From Pseudomonas putida W15Oct28 (GTDB lineage: Bacteria; Pseudomonadota; Gammaproteobacteria; Pseudomonadales; Pseudomonadaceae), in the NCBI RefSeq assembly GCF_000708715.2, contig NZ_JENB01000003.1:125754-189753 (forward strand): a stretch of DNA of 64,000 bases, written 5' to 3'. A model generated the notes under the pieces. The model saw only the letters and a list, made by a program, of their open reading frames with translations. It searched no databases and was not told the DNA's origin. Position numbers and translations under genes: made by a program. This document shows, piece after piece, positions 16,186-25,068 of this stretch; position 1 is the first letter of the stretch; every line of letters begins with the position of its first letter.

Positions 16186-17766
16186 ATGCCCATCGAACAT
16201 CGCCTGAACCATATCGCCGGCCAGCTCAGCGGCAACGGTGACGTGCTGCTGAACAGCGTCGACGCCCGCACCGGCGAGCCACTGCCCTACGCCTTCCACC
16301 AGGCGACCGGCGACGAAGTAGAGGCCGCCGTGCAGGCCGCCGAGGCCGCCTACCCGGCCTACCGCAGCACCAGCCCGGCCCAGCGTGCCACCTTCCTTGA
16401 CGCCATCGCCAACGAGCTGGACGCACTGGGTGATGACTTCATCCAGCATGTGATGCGCGAAACCGCGCTGCCCGAAGCCCGCATCCGTGGCGAACGCAGC
16501 CGTACCAGCAACCAGCTGCGGCTGTTTGCCGAGGTGGTACGGCGCGGCGATTTCTACGCCGCACGCATCGACCGTGCCCTGCCCCAGCGTACCCCGCTGC
16601 CGCGCCCGGACCTGCGCCAGTACCGCATCGGCGTGGGCCCGGTGGCCGTGTTCGGCGCCAGCAACTTCCCGCTGGCCTTCTCCACCGCTGGCGGTGACAC
16701 CGCATCGGCGCTGGCCGCGGGTTGCCCGGTGGTATTCAAGGCGCACAGTGGGCACATGCTCACGGCCGCCCATGTGGCTGCAGCCATCGACCGCGCGGTG
16801 GCCAGCAGCGGCATGCCGGCGGGCGTGTTCAACCTGATCTACGGTGCCGGCGTGGGCGAAGCGCTGGTCAAGCACCCGGCCATCCAGGCGGTCGGCTTTA
16901 CCGGCTCGCTGCGCGGTGGCCGCGCCCTGTGCGACATGGCGGCGGCACGCCCGCAGCCGATCCCGGTGTTTGCCGAAATGAGCAGCATCAACCCGGTGAT
17001 CGTCCTGCCCCAGGCGTTGCAGGCACGGGGCGAGCAAGTCGCCGGCGAACTGGCCGCCTCGGTGGTGCTGGGTTGCGGGCAGTTCTGCACCAACCCGGGC
17101 CTGGTGGTGGGCATTCAGTCGCCGCAATTCGGGCTTTTCGTGCAAACACTGGTGGCACGCATGGCCGACCAGGGCCCGCAGACCATGCTCAACGCCGGCA
17201 CCCTGCGCAGCTACCAGAACGGTGTGCAGCACCTGCTGGCACACCCGGGTATCCAGCACCTGGCCGGGCAGCCACAAACCGGCAACCAGGCCCACCCTCA
17301 GCTGTTCAAGGCAGATGTAAGCCTGCTGCTGAACGGCGACCCCCTGCTGCAGGAAGAAGTGTTCGGCCCGACCACCGTGGTGGTTGAGGTGGCCGATGCC
17401 GAGCAACTGGCCGAAGCACTGCGCCACCTGCAGGGCCAGCTGACCGCCACCCTGATAGCCGAGCCTGACGACCTGCACGCCTTTGCCACGCTGGTGCCGC
17501 TGCTGGAGCGCAAGGCCGGGCGCCTGCTGCTCAACGGCTACCCGACCGGTGTGGAGGTTTCGGATGCAATGGTGCATGGCGGGCCTTACCCGGCGACCTC
17601 GGACGCACGGGGTACGTCGGTCGGTACCTTGGCCATCGACCGTTTCCTGCGGCCGGTGTGTTTCCAGAACTACCCGGATGCGCTGCTGCCGGATGCGTTG
17701 AAAAACGATAACCCGTTGGGGATTGCGCGGTTGCTTGACGGTGTGAGTAGCCGCGAGGCGGTGTGA
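16186..17766 (+). CDS. Aldehyde dehydrogenase, alpha-ketoglutaric semialdehyde / NADP-dependent type
   Basis: A 526-residue aldehyde dehydrogenase of the longer NADP-linked branch that includes alpha-ketoglutaric semialdehyde (2,5-dioxovalerate) dehydrogenases. Catalytic Cys301 lies in GCGQFCTNPG and Glu264 in VFAEMSSINP. The coenzyme-binding region is GPVAVFGASNFPLAFS with GFTGSLRGGRAL. The start at 16186 follows GGGAAACGAA; the longer frame upstream would cross the inverted repeat. It follows the permease on the same strand and probably supplies the last oxidation of the same catabolic route. The specific semialdehyde is not certain. Confidence 0.86.
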   Translation: MPIEHRLNHIAGQLSGNGDVLLNSVDARTGEPLPYAFHQATGDEVEAAVQAAEAAYPAYRSTSPAQRATFLDAIANELDALGDDFIQHVMRETALPEARIRGERSRTSNQLRLFAEVVRRGDFYAARIDRALPQRTPLPRPDLRQYRIGVGPVAVFGASNFPLAFSTAGGDTASALAAGCPVVFKAHSGHMLTAAHVAAAIDRAVASSGMPAGVFNLIYGAGVGEALVKHPAIQAVGFTGSLRGGRALCDMAAARPQPIPVFAEMSSINPVIVLPQALQARGEQVAGELAASVVLGCGQFCTNPGLVVGIQSPQFGLFVQTLVARMADQGPQTMLNAGTLRSYQNGVQHLLAHPGIQHLAGQPQTGNQAHPQLFKADVSLLLNGDPLLQEEVFGPTTVVVEVADAEQLAEALRHLQGQLTATLIAEPDDLHAFATLVPLLERKAGRLLLNGYPTGVEVSDAMVHGGPYPATSDARGTSVGTLAIDRFLRPVCFQNYPDALLPDALKNDNPLGIARLLDGVSSREAV

Positions 17767-17787
17767 TCATCCGTTGATTTAGCCTGT

Positions 17788-17887
17788 ACCGGCCTCTTCG
17801 CGGGCTTGCCCGCTCCCACAGGTACTGCACCCACCTGGACAACTGTGGTGCTCCTGTGGGAGCGGGCAAGCCCGCGAAGAGGCCGGC
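17788..17887. repeat. Mirrored REP pair 3
   Basis: Inverted copies of the CCTCTTCGCGGGCTTGCCCG class of REP, arms extending to ACCGGCCTCTTC and its complement. They lie after the aldehyde dehydrogenase stop, with about 100 bases left before the next gene. Confidence 0.85.
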
Positions 17888-17990
17888 GCAGGCTTAACAG
17901 GCCTGTATACAATCAGCAAAAACCTTGATTACAATGCCGTGCGCCTATGACATCGGTAATCGCCGATGCGTATTGCGGCAGGCTCACGCC

Positions 17991-19364
17991 ATGTCATCTA
18001 CAACCCCTGCAAAAACGCTACTCGTCAAAAACGCCGCACTTCTGGTCACCATGGACGGCCAACGCCGCGAGATCAAGAACGGCGGCCTGTACATCGAAGA
18101 CAACCTGATCAAACAGGTCGGCCCCAGCGATACCCTGCCACAACAGGCCGATGTCATCCTCGACATGGCCGGCAAAGTGGTCATCCCAGGCCTGGTCAAC
18201 ACCCACCACCACATGTACCAGAGCCTCACCCGCGTGGTGCCGGCAGCCCAGGACGGCGAGCTGTTCAACTGGCTGACCAACCTGTACCCGATCTGGGCAC
18301 GCCTGACCCCCGAGATGATCGCGGTGTCGACCCAGACCGCCATGGCCGAGCTGATCCTGTCCGGCTGCACCACCTCCAGCGACCACCTGTACATCTACCC
18401 CAATGGCTGCAAGCTCGACGACAGCATCCACGCTGCCGCCGAGATAGGCATGCGCTTCCACGCCGCGCGCGGCAGCATGAGCGTCGGCCAGAGCCAGGGC
18501 GGCCTGCCGCCTGATTCGGTGGTGGAAAAGGAAGCCGACATCCTCAAGGAGTCCCAGCGCCTGATCGAGGACTACCACGATGCCAGCCACGGCTCGATGC
18601 GCCGTATCGTGGTAGCGCCCTGCTCGCCGTTCTCGGTCAGCCGCGACCTGATGCGTGAAGCCGCCGTACTGGCGCGCCACTACGGGGTGTCGCTGCACAC
18701 CCACCTGGCCGAGAACGTCAACGACATCGCCTACAGCCGCGAAAAATTCGGCATGACCCCTGCCGAGTACGCCGAAGACCTTGGCTGGGTCGGCCACGAT
18801 GTATGGCATGCCCACTGCGTGCAGCTCGACCAGCACGGCATCGAGCTGTTCGCCCGCACCGGCACCGGTGTCGCCCACTGCCCATGCTCGAACATGCGCC
18901 TGGCCTCGGGCATTGCCCCGATTCGCAAGATGCGCGACCACGGCGTACCGGTAGGCCTGGGGGTCGACGGCTCTGCCTCCAACGACGGCGCCAGCATGAT
19001 CGGTGAAGTGCGCCAGGCCCTGCTGCTGCAGCGGGTAGGCTTCGGCCCCGACGCCATGACCGCCCGCGAAGCCCTGGAGATCGCCACCCTCGGCGGCGCC
19101 AAGGTGCTCAACCGCAATGACATCGGCGCCCTGGCCCCCGGCATGGTCGCCGACTTCGTCGCCTTCGACCTGGGCCATGTGGCCTACGCCGGTGGCCACC
19201 ACGACCCGCTGGCAGCACTGGTGTTCTGCACCCCGACCCAGGTGCACACCAGCGTGATCAACGGCCGCGTCGTGGTCAAAGACGGCCAGCTGGCCACCGT
19301 CGACCTGCCACGCGTGCTGGAGCGCCACAACCAGCTGGCACACCAACTGGTCAGCGGCGCCTGA
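17991..19364 (+). CDS. 8-oxoguanine deaminase-type amidohydrolase
   Basis: A 457-residue zinc amidohydrolase of the ATZ/TRZ/cytosine deaminase group. The metal-binding HxH lies in VNTHHHMYQS, the second metal histidine and acid in LHTHLAEN, and the catalytic aspartate in GVDGSASNDG. Pseudomonas proteins of this shape deaminate 8-oxoguanine to urate. The gene directly downstream encodes an NCS2 purine/uracil permease, which fits purine base salvage. The start at 17991 is the first ATG giving the family's usual N-terminus; upstream codons are not conserved-looking. A guanine or hydroxyatrazine-like substrate is an alternative. Confidence 0.85.
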   Translation: MSSTTPAKTLLVKNAALLVTMDGQRREIKNGGLYIEDNLIKQVGPSDTLPQQADVILDMAGKVVIPGLVNTHHHMYQSLTRVVPAAQDGELFNWLTNLYPIWARLTPEMIAVSTQTAMAELILSGCTTSSDHLYIYPNGCKLDDSIHAAAEIGMRFHAARGSMSVGQSQGGLPPDSVVEKEADILKESQRLIEDYHDASHGSMRRIVVAPCSPFSVSRDLMREAAVLARHYGVSLHTHLAENVNDIAYSREKFGMTPAEYAEDLGWVGHDVWHAHCVQLDQHGIELFARTGTGVAHCPCSNMRLASGIAPIRKMRDHGVPVGLGVDGSASNDGASMIGEVRQALLLQRVGFGPDAMTAREALEIATLGGAKVLNRNDIGALAPGMVADFVAFDLGHVAYAGGHHDPLAALVFCTPTQVHTSVINGRVVVKDGQLATVDLPRVLERHNQLAHQLVSGA

Positions 19365-19385
19365 TCTACACGGGCTGCTGCGCAG

Positions 19386-19472
19386 CCCATCGCCAGCAAG
19401 CCAGCTCCCACAAATACTGCACATGCCTTGAGCCCGATGCGGTCAAAGTGGGAGCTGGCTTGCCGGCGATGG
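19386..19472. repeat. Mirrored REP pair 4
   Basis: Inverted copies of the second REP class (GGGAGCTGGCTTGCCGGCGA) between the deaminase and permease genes, preceded by a short CGGGCTGCTGCGCAGCCC hairpin at about 19371-19388. Confidence 0.85.
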
Positions 19473-19568
19473 GCCGCAACGCGGCCCGCGTTTAGCTGTT
19501 CATCACCCAACGAATGCGACTGAGACCGTGCTGTTAGACGCATAAAATAACAAAGCGAGCTACTCACC

Positions 19569-21074
19569 ATGACTTCTCCCGCTTCACCTCGTCCGGAAGA
19601 CGAGAACCTCGGCGTGGGCGCCAACCTGGCCTATGGCCTGCAACATGTACTGACCATGTACGGCGGCATGATCGCCGTACCGCTGATCATCGGCCAGGCC
19701 GCAGGCCTCAGCGCTGGCGATGTCGGCCTGCTGATCGCCGCCTCGCTGTTCGCAGGGGGCCTGGCAACATTGCTGCAAACCTTGGGCATCCCCTTCTTCG
19801 GTTGCCAACTGCCGCTGGTGCAAGGCGTGTCCTTCGCCAGCGTCGCCACCATGGTCGCGATCATCGGCAATGACGGCACCAGCGGCATGCAGGTGGTGTT
19901 TGGCGCGGTGATCGTGTCATCGCTGGTCGGCCTGCTGATCACGCCGCTGTTCTCGCGCATCATCAAGTACTTCCCGCCCCTGGTGACAGGCATCGTCATC
20001 ACCACCATCGGCCTGACCCTGATGCCGGTGACCGCGCGCTGGGCCATGGGCGGCAACAGCCAGGCCGCTGATTTTGGCAGCCCGGCGAACATTGGCCTGG
20101 CGGCATTCACCCTGGCCTCGGTACTGCTGCTGAGCAAGCTGGGCAGTGCCAGCCTGTCGCGCCTGTCGATCCTGCTGGCCATCGTGATCGGCACGCTGGC
20201 AGCGATGGCCACCGGCATGGCCGATTTCTCCCAGGCGCTGCAAGGGCCGTGGGTGGCCATGCCCGAGGTGCTGCACTTCGGCGCGCCGCAATTCCAGGTG
20301 GCGGCGATCCTGTCGATGCTGATCGTCATCGTGGTGACCATGGTCGAGACTTCGGCCGACATCCTGGCCGTGGGGGAAATCATCAGTACCCCGGTCGACT
20401 CCAAGCGCTTGGGCAATGGCCTGCGTGCCGACATGATCTCCAGCGCCCTGGCGCCGTTGTTCGGCTCGTTCACGCAAAGTGCCTTCGCGCAGAACGTCGG
20501 CCTGGTCGCCGTGACCGGGGTGAAGAGCCGCTACGTGGTGGCCAGCGCCGGCCTGATCCTGGTCACGCTGGGGCTGCTGCCAGTGATGGGCAGGCTGGTC
20601 GCCGCAGTACCTACCGCCGTGCTCGGCGGCGCCGGGCTGGTGCTGTTCGGCACGGTCGCGGCCAGCGGCATCCGCACCCTGGCCCAGGTGGACTACCGCA
20701 ACAACATGAACCTGATCATTGTCGCCACCTCGATCGGCTTTGGCATGATCCCGATTGCGGCACCGGGGTTCTATCACCACTTCCCGACCTGGTTCGAGAC
20801 CATTTTCCATTCCGGCATCAGCTCGGCGGCGATCATGGCGATTCTGCTCAACCTGCTGTTCAACCACCTGCGCGCCGGCAACTCCGACCAGCAGTCGGTG
20901 TTCGTCGCCGCCAGTGAGCGCACCCTGCGCTACCGGGATATCGCCGGGTTGAATGAAGGTGATGTGTTCCGTGATGGCAGGCTGTATGACCGGGATGGCA
21001 ACGAGGTGCCGATCATGGAGGTTGATGAAGGGCACTTCAAACCGGCTAAGACGCCTGTGGCGCACATGCACTGA
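19569..21074 (+). CDS. NCS2-family nucleobase (uracil/xanthine) permease
   Basis: A 501-residue membrane protein of the nucleobase-cation symporter-2 family. It begins with GLQHVLTMYGGMIAVPLIIG, the family's first helix. Later it has the GCQLPLVQGVSFASVATM region and the VETSADILAVGE and TQSAFAQNVGLVAVTGVKSR segments that line the substrate site. It would import purines or uracil with a proton. Its place after the 8-oxoguanine deaminase-type gene, separated only by a REP pair and about 95 bases, suggests that it feeds the same pathway. Xanthine, urate or guanine transport cannot be separated by sequence alone. Confidence 0.88.
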   Translation: MTSPASPRPEDENLGVGANLAYGLQHVLTMYGGMIAVPLIIGQAAGLSAGDVGLLIAASLFAGGLATLLQTLGIPFFGCQLPLVQGVSFASVATMVAIIGNDGTSGMQVVFGAVIVSSLVGLLITPLFSRIIKYFPPLVTGIVITTIGLTLMPVTARWAMGGNSQAADFGSPANIGLAAFTLASVLLLSKLGSASLSRLSILLAIVIGTLAAMATGMADFSQALQGPWVAMPEVLHFGAPQFQVAAILSMLIVIVVTMVETSADILAVGEIISTPVDSKRLGNGLRADMISSALAPLFGSFTQSAFAQNVGLVAVTGVKSRYVVASAGLILVTLGLLPVMGRLVAAVPTAVLGGAGLVLFGTVAASGIRTLAQVDYRNNMNLIIVATSIGFGMIPIAAPGFYHHFPTWFETIFHSGISSAAIMAILLNLLFNHLRAGNSDQQSVFVAASERTLRYRDIAGLNEGDVFRDGRLYDRDGNEVPIMEVDEGHFKPAKTPVAHMH

Positions 21075-21103
21075 CACTGCATTTCTGAATGCCTTGCGCG
21101 GTC

Positions 21104-21226
21104 CCCTGTAGGAGCGGCCTTGTGTCGCGATCGGGCTGCGCAGCAGCCCCCGGATTCCAGCGTCAACACAGCCATTGCCGGGGCTGCTGCGCAGCCCTAT
21201 CGCGACACAAGGCCGCTCCTACAGGG
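21104..21226. repeat. Mirrored REP pair 5
   Basis: Long inverted arms (about 35-40 bases) of the third REP class, CTGTAGGAGCGGCCTTGTGT then CGCGATCGGGCTGCGCAGC. They sit between the convergent permease and short-chain dehydrogenase genes. Confidence 0.85.
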
Positions 21227-21244
21227 ATCGCGTCAGCAGGCCGG

Positions 21245-21976
21245 TTATTGCTGCTGGCGGGTAGCGCACACCACGATTTCGCGGATGCACACCGACTGCG
21301 GCTGGCCGTAGGCAAAGCCGATGGTCTCGGCAATGGTTTCTGCCGTAAGCACCCCGCCCATCTCCTGCTTCCAGTCGTTGTACCCCGCCTTGATGGCGTC
21401 ATCGGTCGTATGGCTGAGCAGTTCGGTATCTACCGCACCCGGCTCGATGGTGATCACCCGCACATTGCTCGGCGCCAGCTCTTCACGCAGGTTTTCCGAC
21501 AGGCCGGTAACGGCGAACTTGGTGCCGACGTAGGCGACATGGTTGGGGAAGGCCTTGCGCCCGGCCACGGAACTGACGTTGATGATGGTGCCCTGCCTGC
21601 GCTCGACCATGCCGCTGGCCACCGCATGGATGCCATTGAGTAACCCACGCACGTTGACGTCGAGCATGCGGTCCCACTGCTCCGGGTCCTGGGTGGCGAT
21701 ACTGCCCAGCAGCATCACGCCAGCATTGTTGATGATCGCGTCTACCGGGCCAAACCGCGCTTCGGCTTCGGCGACGGCTGCCAGCACGGCAGCGCGGTCA
21801 GTGATATCGACCGCCAGTGCCAAGGTATTCGGCAACTGCAGTTGCTGCATCGGCGCCAGGCGACGGGACAGCAGCAACAGGGCGTGGCCACGGCTGGACA
21901 GCAGCTTGGCGGTGGCCAGGCCGATACCGGAGCTGGCACCGGTAATCACTACCAAGGGTTTGTGGGTGTTGGTCAT
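21245..21976 (-). CDS. Short-chain dehydrogenase/reductase
   Basis: A 243-residue classical SDR. The nucleotide-binding motif is TGASSGIG near the N-terminus, then NNAG, the catalytic serine in NVSSVAG and the YVGTK active-site pair. Of two closely spaced ATG codons I prefer the one at 21976, because AGGA lies eight bases before it; 21985 is the alternative. It is divergent from a LysR-type regulator, the usual arrangement in which the regulator controls the oxidoreductase. The substrate is not recognisable. Confidence 0.85.
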   Translation of the reverse strand: MTNTHKPLVVITGASSGIGLATAKLLSSRGHALLLLSRRLAPMQQLQLPNTLALAVDITDRAAVLAAVAEAEARFGPVDAIINNAGVMLLGSIATQDPEQWDRMLDVNVRGLLNGIHAVASGMVERRQGTIINVSSVAGRKAFPNHVAYVGTKFAVTGLSENLREELAPSNVRVITIEPGAVDTELLSHTTDDAIKAGYNDWKQEMGGVLTAETIAETIGFAYGQPQSVCIREIVVCATRQQQ

Positions 21977-22044
21977 GGTCACCATCCTGTTATCCGATTT
22001 GCCTATGGGTAAGAAGTAGAGCGAGTATAGAAGCTGGTTTTTCT

Positions 22045-22071
22045 TGCGAAAAACGGGAAATTCTTTTCGCA
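22045..22071. promoter_or_regulatory. Inverted repeat in the SDR-LysR gap
   Basis: TGCGAAAA (22045-22052) and TTTTCGCA (22064-22071) form a perfect inverted repeat with an 11-base spacer. The size and position between divergent genes fit a LysR-regulator binding site. Confidence 0.45.
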
Positions 22072-22087
22072 GCCATCGGCATCACTT

Positions 22088-22100
22088 ATGGGTAACCCAT
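22088..22100. promoter_or_regulatory. Palindrome over the LysR start codon
   Basis: ATGGGTAACCCAT (22088-22100) is palindromic and overlaps the regulator's ATG. The stretch TATGGGTAA also occurs at 22004-22012, near the start of the divergent gene. This could be an autoregulatory site. Confidence 0.35.
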
Positions 22101-22872
22101 GGATTATCGCCAGCTTCGTGCCTTCATCGCCGTGTTCGAAGAGCGCAACATCACCGCCGCCGCGCGTTCGATACACCTTAGCCAACCGGCGCTTTCCGGT
22201 AGCATCCGGGCCCTGGAGCAGGCCCTGGGCACCACGCTGTTCGTGCGCCAGGCCCGCGGCGTCGAGGTGACTGAAGATGCCCGTGCGCTGTACCCCGAAG
22301 CCCAGCGCATGGTCGCCGACGCCAATCGCCTGCTCGGCCGCTTCAAGGGTGATCGTGAGCGTGCGCCGTTGCAGATCGGCGTGGAGCAGGATGTGAGTGC
22401 GGCGGTACTGGGCAAGGTGGTGCAGGCAGCGGCTGCCATCCAGCCCCCGGTGCGCCTGCAACTGGCGACCGGCTGCCTGGGCGCGGTGCGGCTGGCCAGC
22501 GAAGAACTGCGCTGTGAGGATGAGTTGTTTCTGCCGCTGCACAGCGACCCGTTCGTGCTGGCGCTTGCGCAGCAGGCAACCACCGAAGCCCGCTGGATCA
22601 CCTGCCCGGCACAGCCCAGCCATCAGCGCCTGCAACCTTTCTACAGCGGTACTCTGGTGGCAGAAGCAGACACCTTTGCCCTGGCCCTGGAGCTGGTCGC
22701 CGCGGGCCTGGGTGCCGCGATCGTGCCAGAGTCACTGGCCACCGAGCACCGCGGCGTGCGCATCGAGCCCATGCCTCAGCTGGACCTTCGCCGGCGTATC
22801 GGCCTGTGCTATTCGGCCCAGGCGCTGGCGCTTGATGGCGTCGTTAAGCTACGCGATACCTTGCAGAGTTGA
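22099..22872 (+). CDS. LysR-family transcriptional regulator (short)
   Basis: The N-terminal winged helix-turn-helix of LysR regulators is clear (DYRQLRAFIAVFEERNIT, AARSIHLSQPALSGSIRALE). The effector domain that follows is compact: 257 residues in all, against about 300 for the family, so parts of the two periplasmic-binding-like subdomains are reduced. The reading frame is intact. It is divergent from the short-chain dehydrogenase and probably regulates it and itself. Confidence 0.85.
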   Translation: MDYRQLRAFIAVFEERNITAAARSIHLSQPALSGSIRALEQALGTTLFVRQARGVEVTEDARALYPEAQRMVADANRLLGRFKGDRERAPLQIGVEQDVSAAVLGKVVQAAAAIQPPVRLQLATGCLGAVRLASEELRCEDELFLPLHSDPFVLALAQQATTEARWITCPAQPSHQRLQPFYSGTLVAEADTFALALELVAAGLGAAIVPESLATEHRGVRIEPMPQLDLRRRIGLCYSAQALALDGVVKLRDTLQS

Positions 22873-22881
22873 ATTGCCTGT

Positions 22882-22974
22882 ACCGGCCCTATCGCCGGCA
22901 AGCCAGCTCCCACAGGAATGCATCACTCCCGAGACCAGCACCAGATCTGTGGGAGCTGGCTTGCCGGCGATGGG
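22882..22974. repeat. Mirrored REP pair 6
   Basis: Inverted copies of the GGGAGCTGGCTTGCCGGCGA REP class between the convergent LysR regulator and DHA2 transporter genes. Confidence 0.85.
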
Positions 22975-22995
22975 GTGCGAAGCAGGCCCGTGGTT

Positions 22996-24408
22996 TCAGG
23001 TGCGCAGCACTTGCTCCCCGGCATTGCTCGGCAAGCGCATGGCATCCGCCAACGCCACACAGGCAATCAACGCAACGCCAATCAACGCCCAGTGGAAGTC
23101 GCTGACTGTCATCTCGCCTTCGCCGCCCCGCACCATCATCGCCACGCGCAACAGCAGTGCCACCACCGCCACGCCCAACGCCATCGCCAGCTGGAAGCAC
23201 ATGCTGAACAGCGTCGAAGCCTCGCCCATCTGCGGCTTGGGTACTTCGGCAAAACCGACAGCGTTGTACGTGGTGAACTGCATCGAGCGCGAAAGCCCGC
23301 CCACGAACAACACCACGGCCATCCAGTACCACGGCATGCCTTGCTGCAAGCCCAGGCAGGCCAGAATGCAACCAACGCCAATCAGCCCGTTGACCAACAA
23401 CACGCGACGGAAACCATAGCGGCGCAGCAACCCGGTGGTAAACGGCTTCATCGCCAGGTTGCCGGCGAAGATCGCCAGTACCAGCAGCCCGGCATCCACC
23501 GGCGACAAGCCGAAACCAATCTGCAGCAGCAACGGGATCAGGAATGGCAAGGCGCTGATCGACAGGCGGAACAACGTACCGCCAACGATGCTGACCCTGA
23601 ACGTGGGGATAGACAGGGTATCCAGTGGCAATAGCGGCGCAGCATGGCGCCGGCAATGGCGAATCGCCAACCAGGTCAGCAAGCCGCCCAGCGACACCAG
23701 CGCCAACCCGGCGCCCAGGCTGCCACCCGCCAGCGAGCCAAGCATTTCCAGGCCGACCAGCCACGCCGCACAAGCCGATGCCAGGAAAACGAACCCCAGC
23801 GTATCGAAGCGGCGTTTTTCATCTGAACGCGCATTCGGAATCAGCACCCAGGCCGCTGCGATGGCCAGCAGCCCAAGGGGGATGTTCAGGTAGAAGATCC
23901 AGGGCCACGACCAATGCGTGACGATCAGGCCACCGAGCGGCGGGCCCAGTACGGGCGCCACCAGGCCGGGCCAGGTGATCACCGCGAGCATTTTCACCAG
24001 GTCCTTCTTCTCGGTCGTGCGCAGCACCACCAGCCGGCCCACCGGTACCATCAGGGCACCGCCAATGCCCTGAAGCACCCGGGCCGCGACGAAGGTTTCC
24101 AGGGTCGGGGCCATGCCGCACAGCAACGACGCCACGGTAAACAGGCCAATGGCCCCGGCAAATACCTGTCGCGGGCCGAAACGGTCCGCCACCCAGCCAC
24201 TGAGCGGAATGAACACCGCAACTGCCAGCAAATAGGCACTGATGCCGATGTTCAGGCTGACCGCGCTTTCACCGAAGTCACTGGCCATTTGTGGCAGTGC
24301 CGTGGCAATCACGGTGGCGTCGAGGTTTTCCATGAAGAAGGTGATAGCGACCAGCAAGGCGATGCCGGTGGCTTGGCGGGAGGTATGGACGGCTGCCGGG
24401 CTGGCCAA
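22996..24408 (-). CDS. MFS transporter, DHA2 (14-helix drug/H+ antiporter) family
   Basis: About 470 residues with DHA2-family landmarks: FMENLDATVIATALPQMA in helix 1, GWVADRFGPRQVF in the first cytoplasmic loop, and GIGGALMVPVGRLVVLR. The best start is the TTG at 24408, because AAGGA lies eight bases before it. The ATG at 24498 would run the protein into the neighbouring acetyltransferase gene with a non-family-like leader. It is probably a multidrug or metabolite exporter. No regulator lies directly beside it apart from the convergent LysR gene. Confidence 0.82.
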   Translation of the reverse strand: MASPAAVHTSRQATGIALLVAITFFMENLDATVIATALPQMASDFGESAVSLNIGISAYLLAVAVFIPLSGWVADRFGPRQVFAGAIGLFTVASLLCGMAPTLETFVAARVLQGIGGALMVPVGRLVVLRTTEKKDLVKMLAVITWPGLVAPVLGPPLGGLIVTHWSWPWIFYLNIPLGLLAIAAAWVLIPNARSDEKRRFDTLGFVFLASACAAWLVGLEMLGSLAGGSLGAGLALVSLGGLLTWLAIRHCRRHAAPLLPLDTLSIPTFRVSIVGGTLFRLSISALPFLIPLLLQIGFGLSPVDAGLLVLAIFAGNLAMKPFTTGLLRRYGFRRVLLVNGLIGVGCILACLGLQQGMPWYWMAVVLFVGGLSRSMQFTTYNAVGFAEVPKPQMGEASTLFSMCFQLAMALGVAVVALLLRVAMMVRGGEGEMTVSDFHWALIGVALIACVALADAMRLPSNAGEQVLRT

Positions 24409-24457
24409 AGTTTCAGGTCCTTCTGATGGGTAGATGGGGCTCAGGCAAACCGTGCCC

Positions 24458-24949
24458 TCAGAGGACCATGACCATCTCATGCCAGGCCATGCCGCCATGA
24501 TCCGACGGCGACGGTTTCACGTACTGATACCCCATCTTCTGGTACAGCGCCACATGCTGCTGCTTGCACATCAGGTGAATGGTCTGCTTGCCCGATGCCG
24601 TCATGCGGGCGATGAATTCGTCCATCAAGCGCTTGGCGTAACCTTTGCCCTGGTGCGCCGGGTCCACCACCACCGACATGATCACCACGTTCGGTGCTGC
24701 CGGGTCATGGCCGACCAGTTCCTTGAAGTCTTCATCCGACATGACCACTTCGTGGGCGCAACCGCTATTGATGAAGCCAACGATCTCACCCGCGTTTTCC
24801 AGGATCAGGAAGCCTTGCGGGTACTGCGCAATGCGGGTGCGGATCTTCTCCAGCGTGGCCGCTTCATCCCCTTCATAGGCGCCGATTTCAATGGCGTAGC
24901 AGCGTTCGGCGTCTGCAATTATAGGGAGGCGGAACTGTAGGGTGCTCAT
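24458..24949 (-). CDS. GNAT-family N-acetyltransferase
   Basis: A 163-residue GNAT protein. The acetyl-CoA-binding motif A is VVVDPAHQGKGYAKRLM, followed by the motif B segment HLMCKQQHVALYQKMGYQYV. It resembles the small bacterial AANAT-like branch (MSTLQFRLP start, then ERCYAIEIGAYEGDEAA). It is the upstream neighbour of the DHA2 transporter on the same strand with a 49-base gap, so the two may be co-transcribed. The acceptor amine is unknown. Confidence 0.82.
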   Translation of the reverse strand: MSTLQFRLPIIADAERCYAIEIGAYEGDEAATLEKIRTRIAQYPQGFLILENAGEIVGFINSGCAHEVVMSDEDFKELVGHDPAAPNVVIMSVVVDPAHQGKGYAKRLMDEFIARMTASGKQTIHLMCKQQHVALYQKMGYQYVKPSPSDHGGMAWHEMVMVL

Positions 24950-25002
24950 GGCTGACTCCTTGGAAACGTGAAAGCGTCTGGCATGGTAAACCAGTAGCGT
25001 TG

Positions 25003-25031
25003 TGCTTGCCGCCTACCTGGGATGGCAAGCA
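25003..25031. promoter_or_regulatory. Inverted repeat upstream of heme oxygenase gene
   Basis: TGCTTGCC (25003-25010) and GGCAAGCA (25024-25031) form a perfect 8-base inverted repeat with a 13-base spacer, 38 bases before the heme oxygenase start. It may be an operator or a leader hairpin. It is not a recognisable Fur box. Confidence 0.35.
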
Positions 25032-25068
25032 TCATGGGCGCATTGCCTACTCGCCCACGGACACGCCT

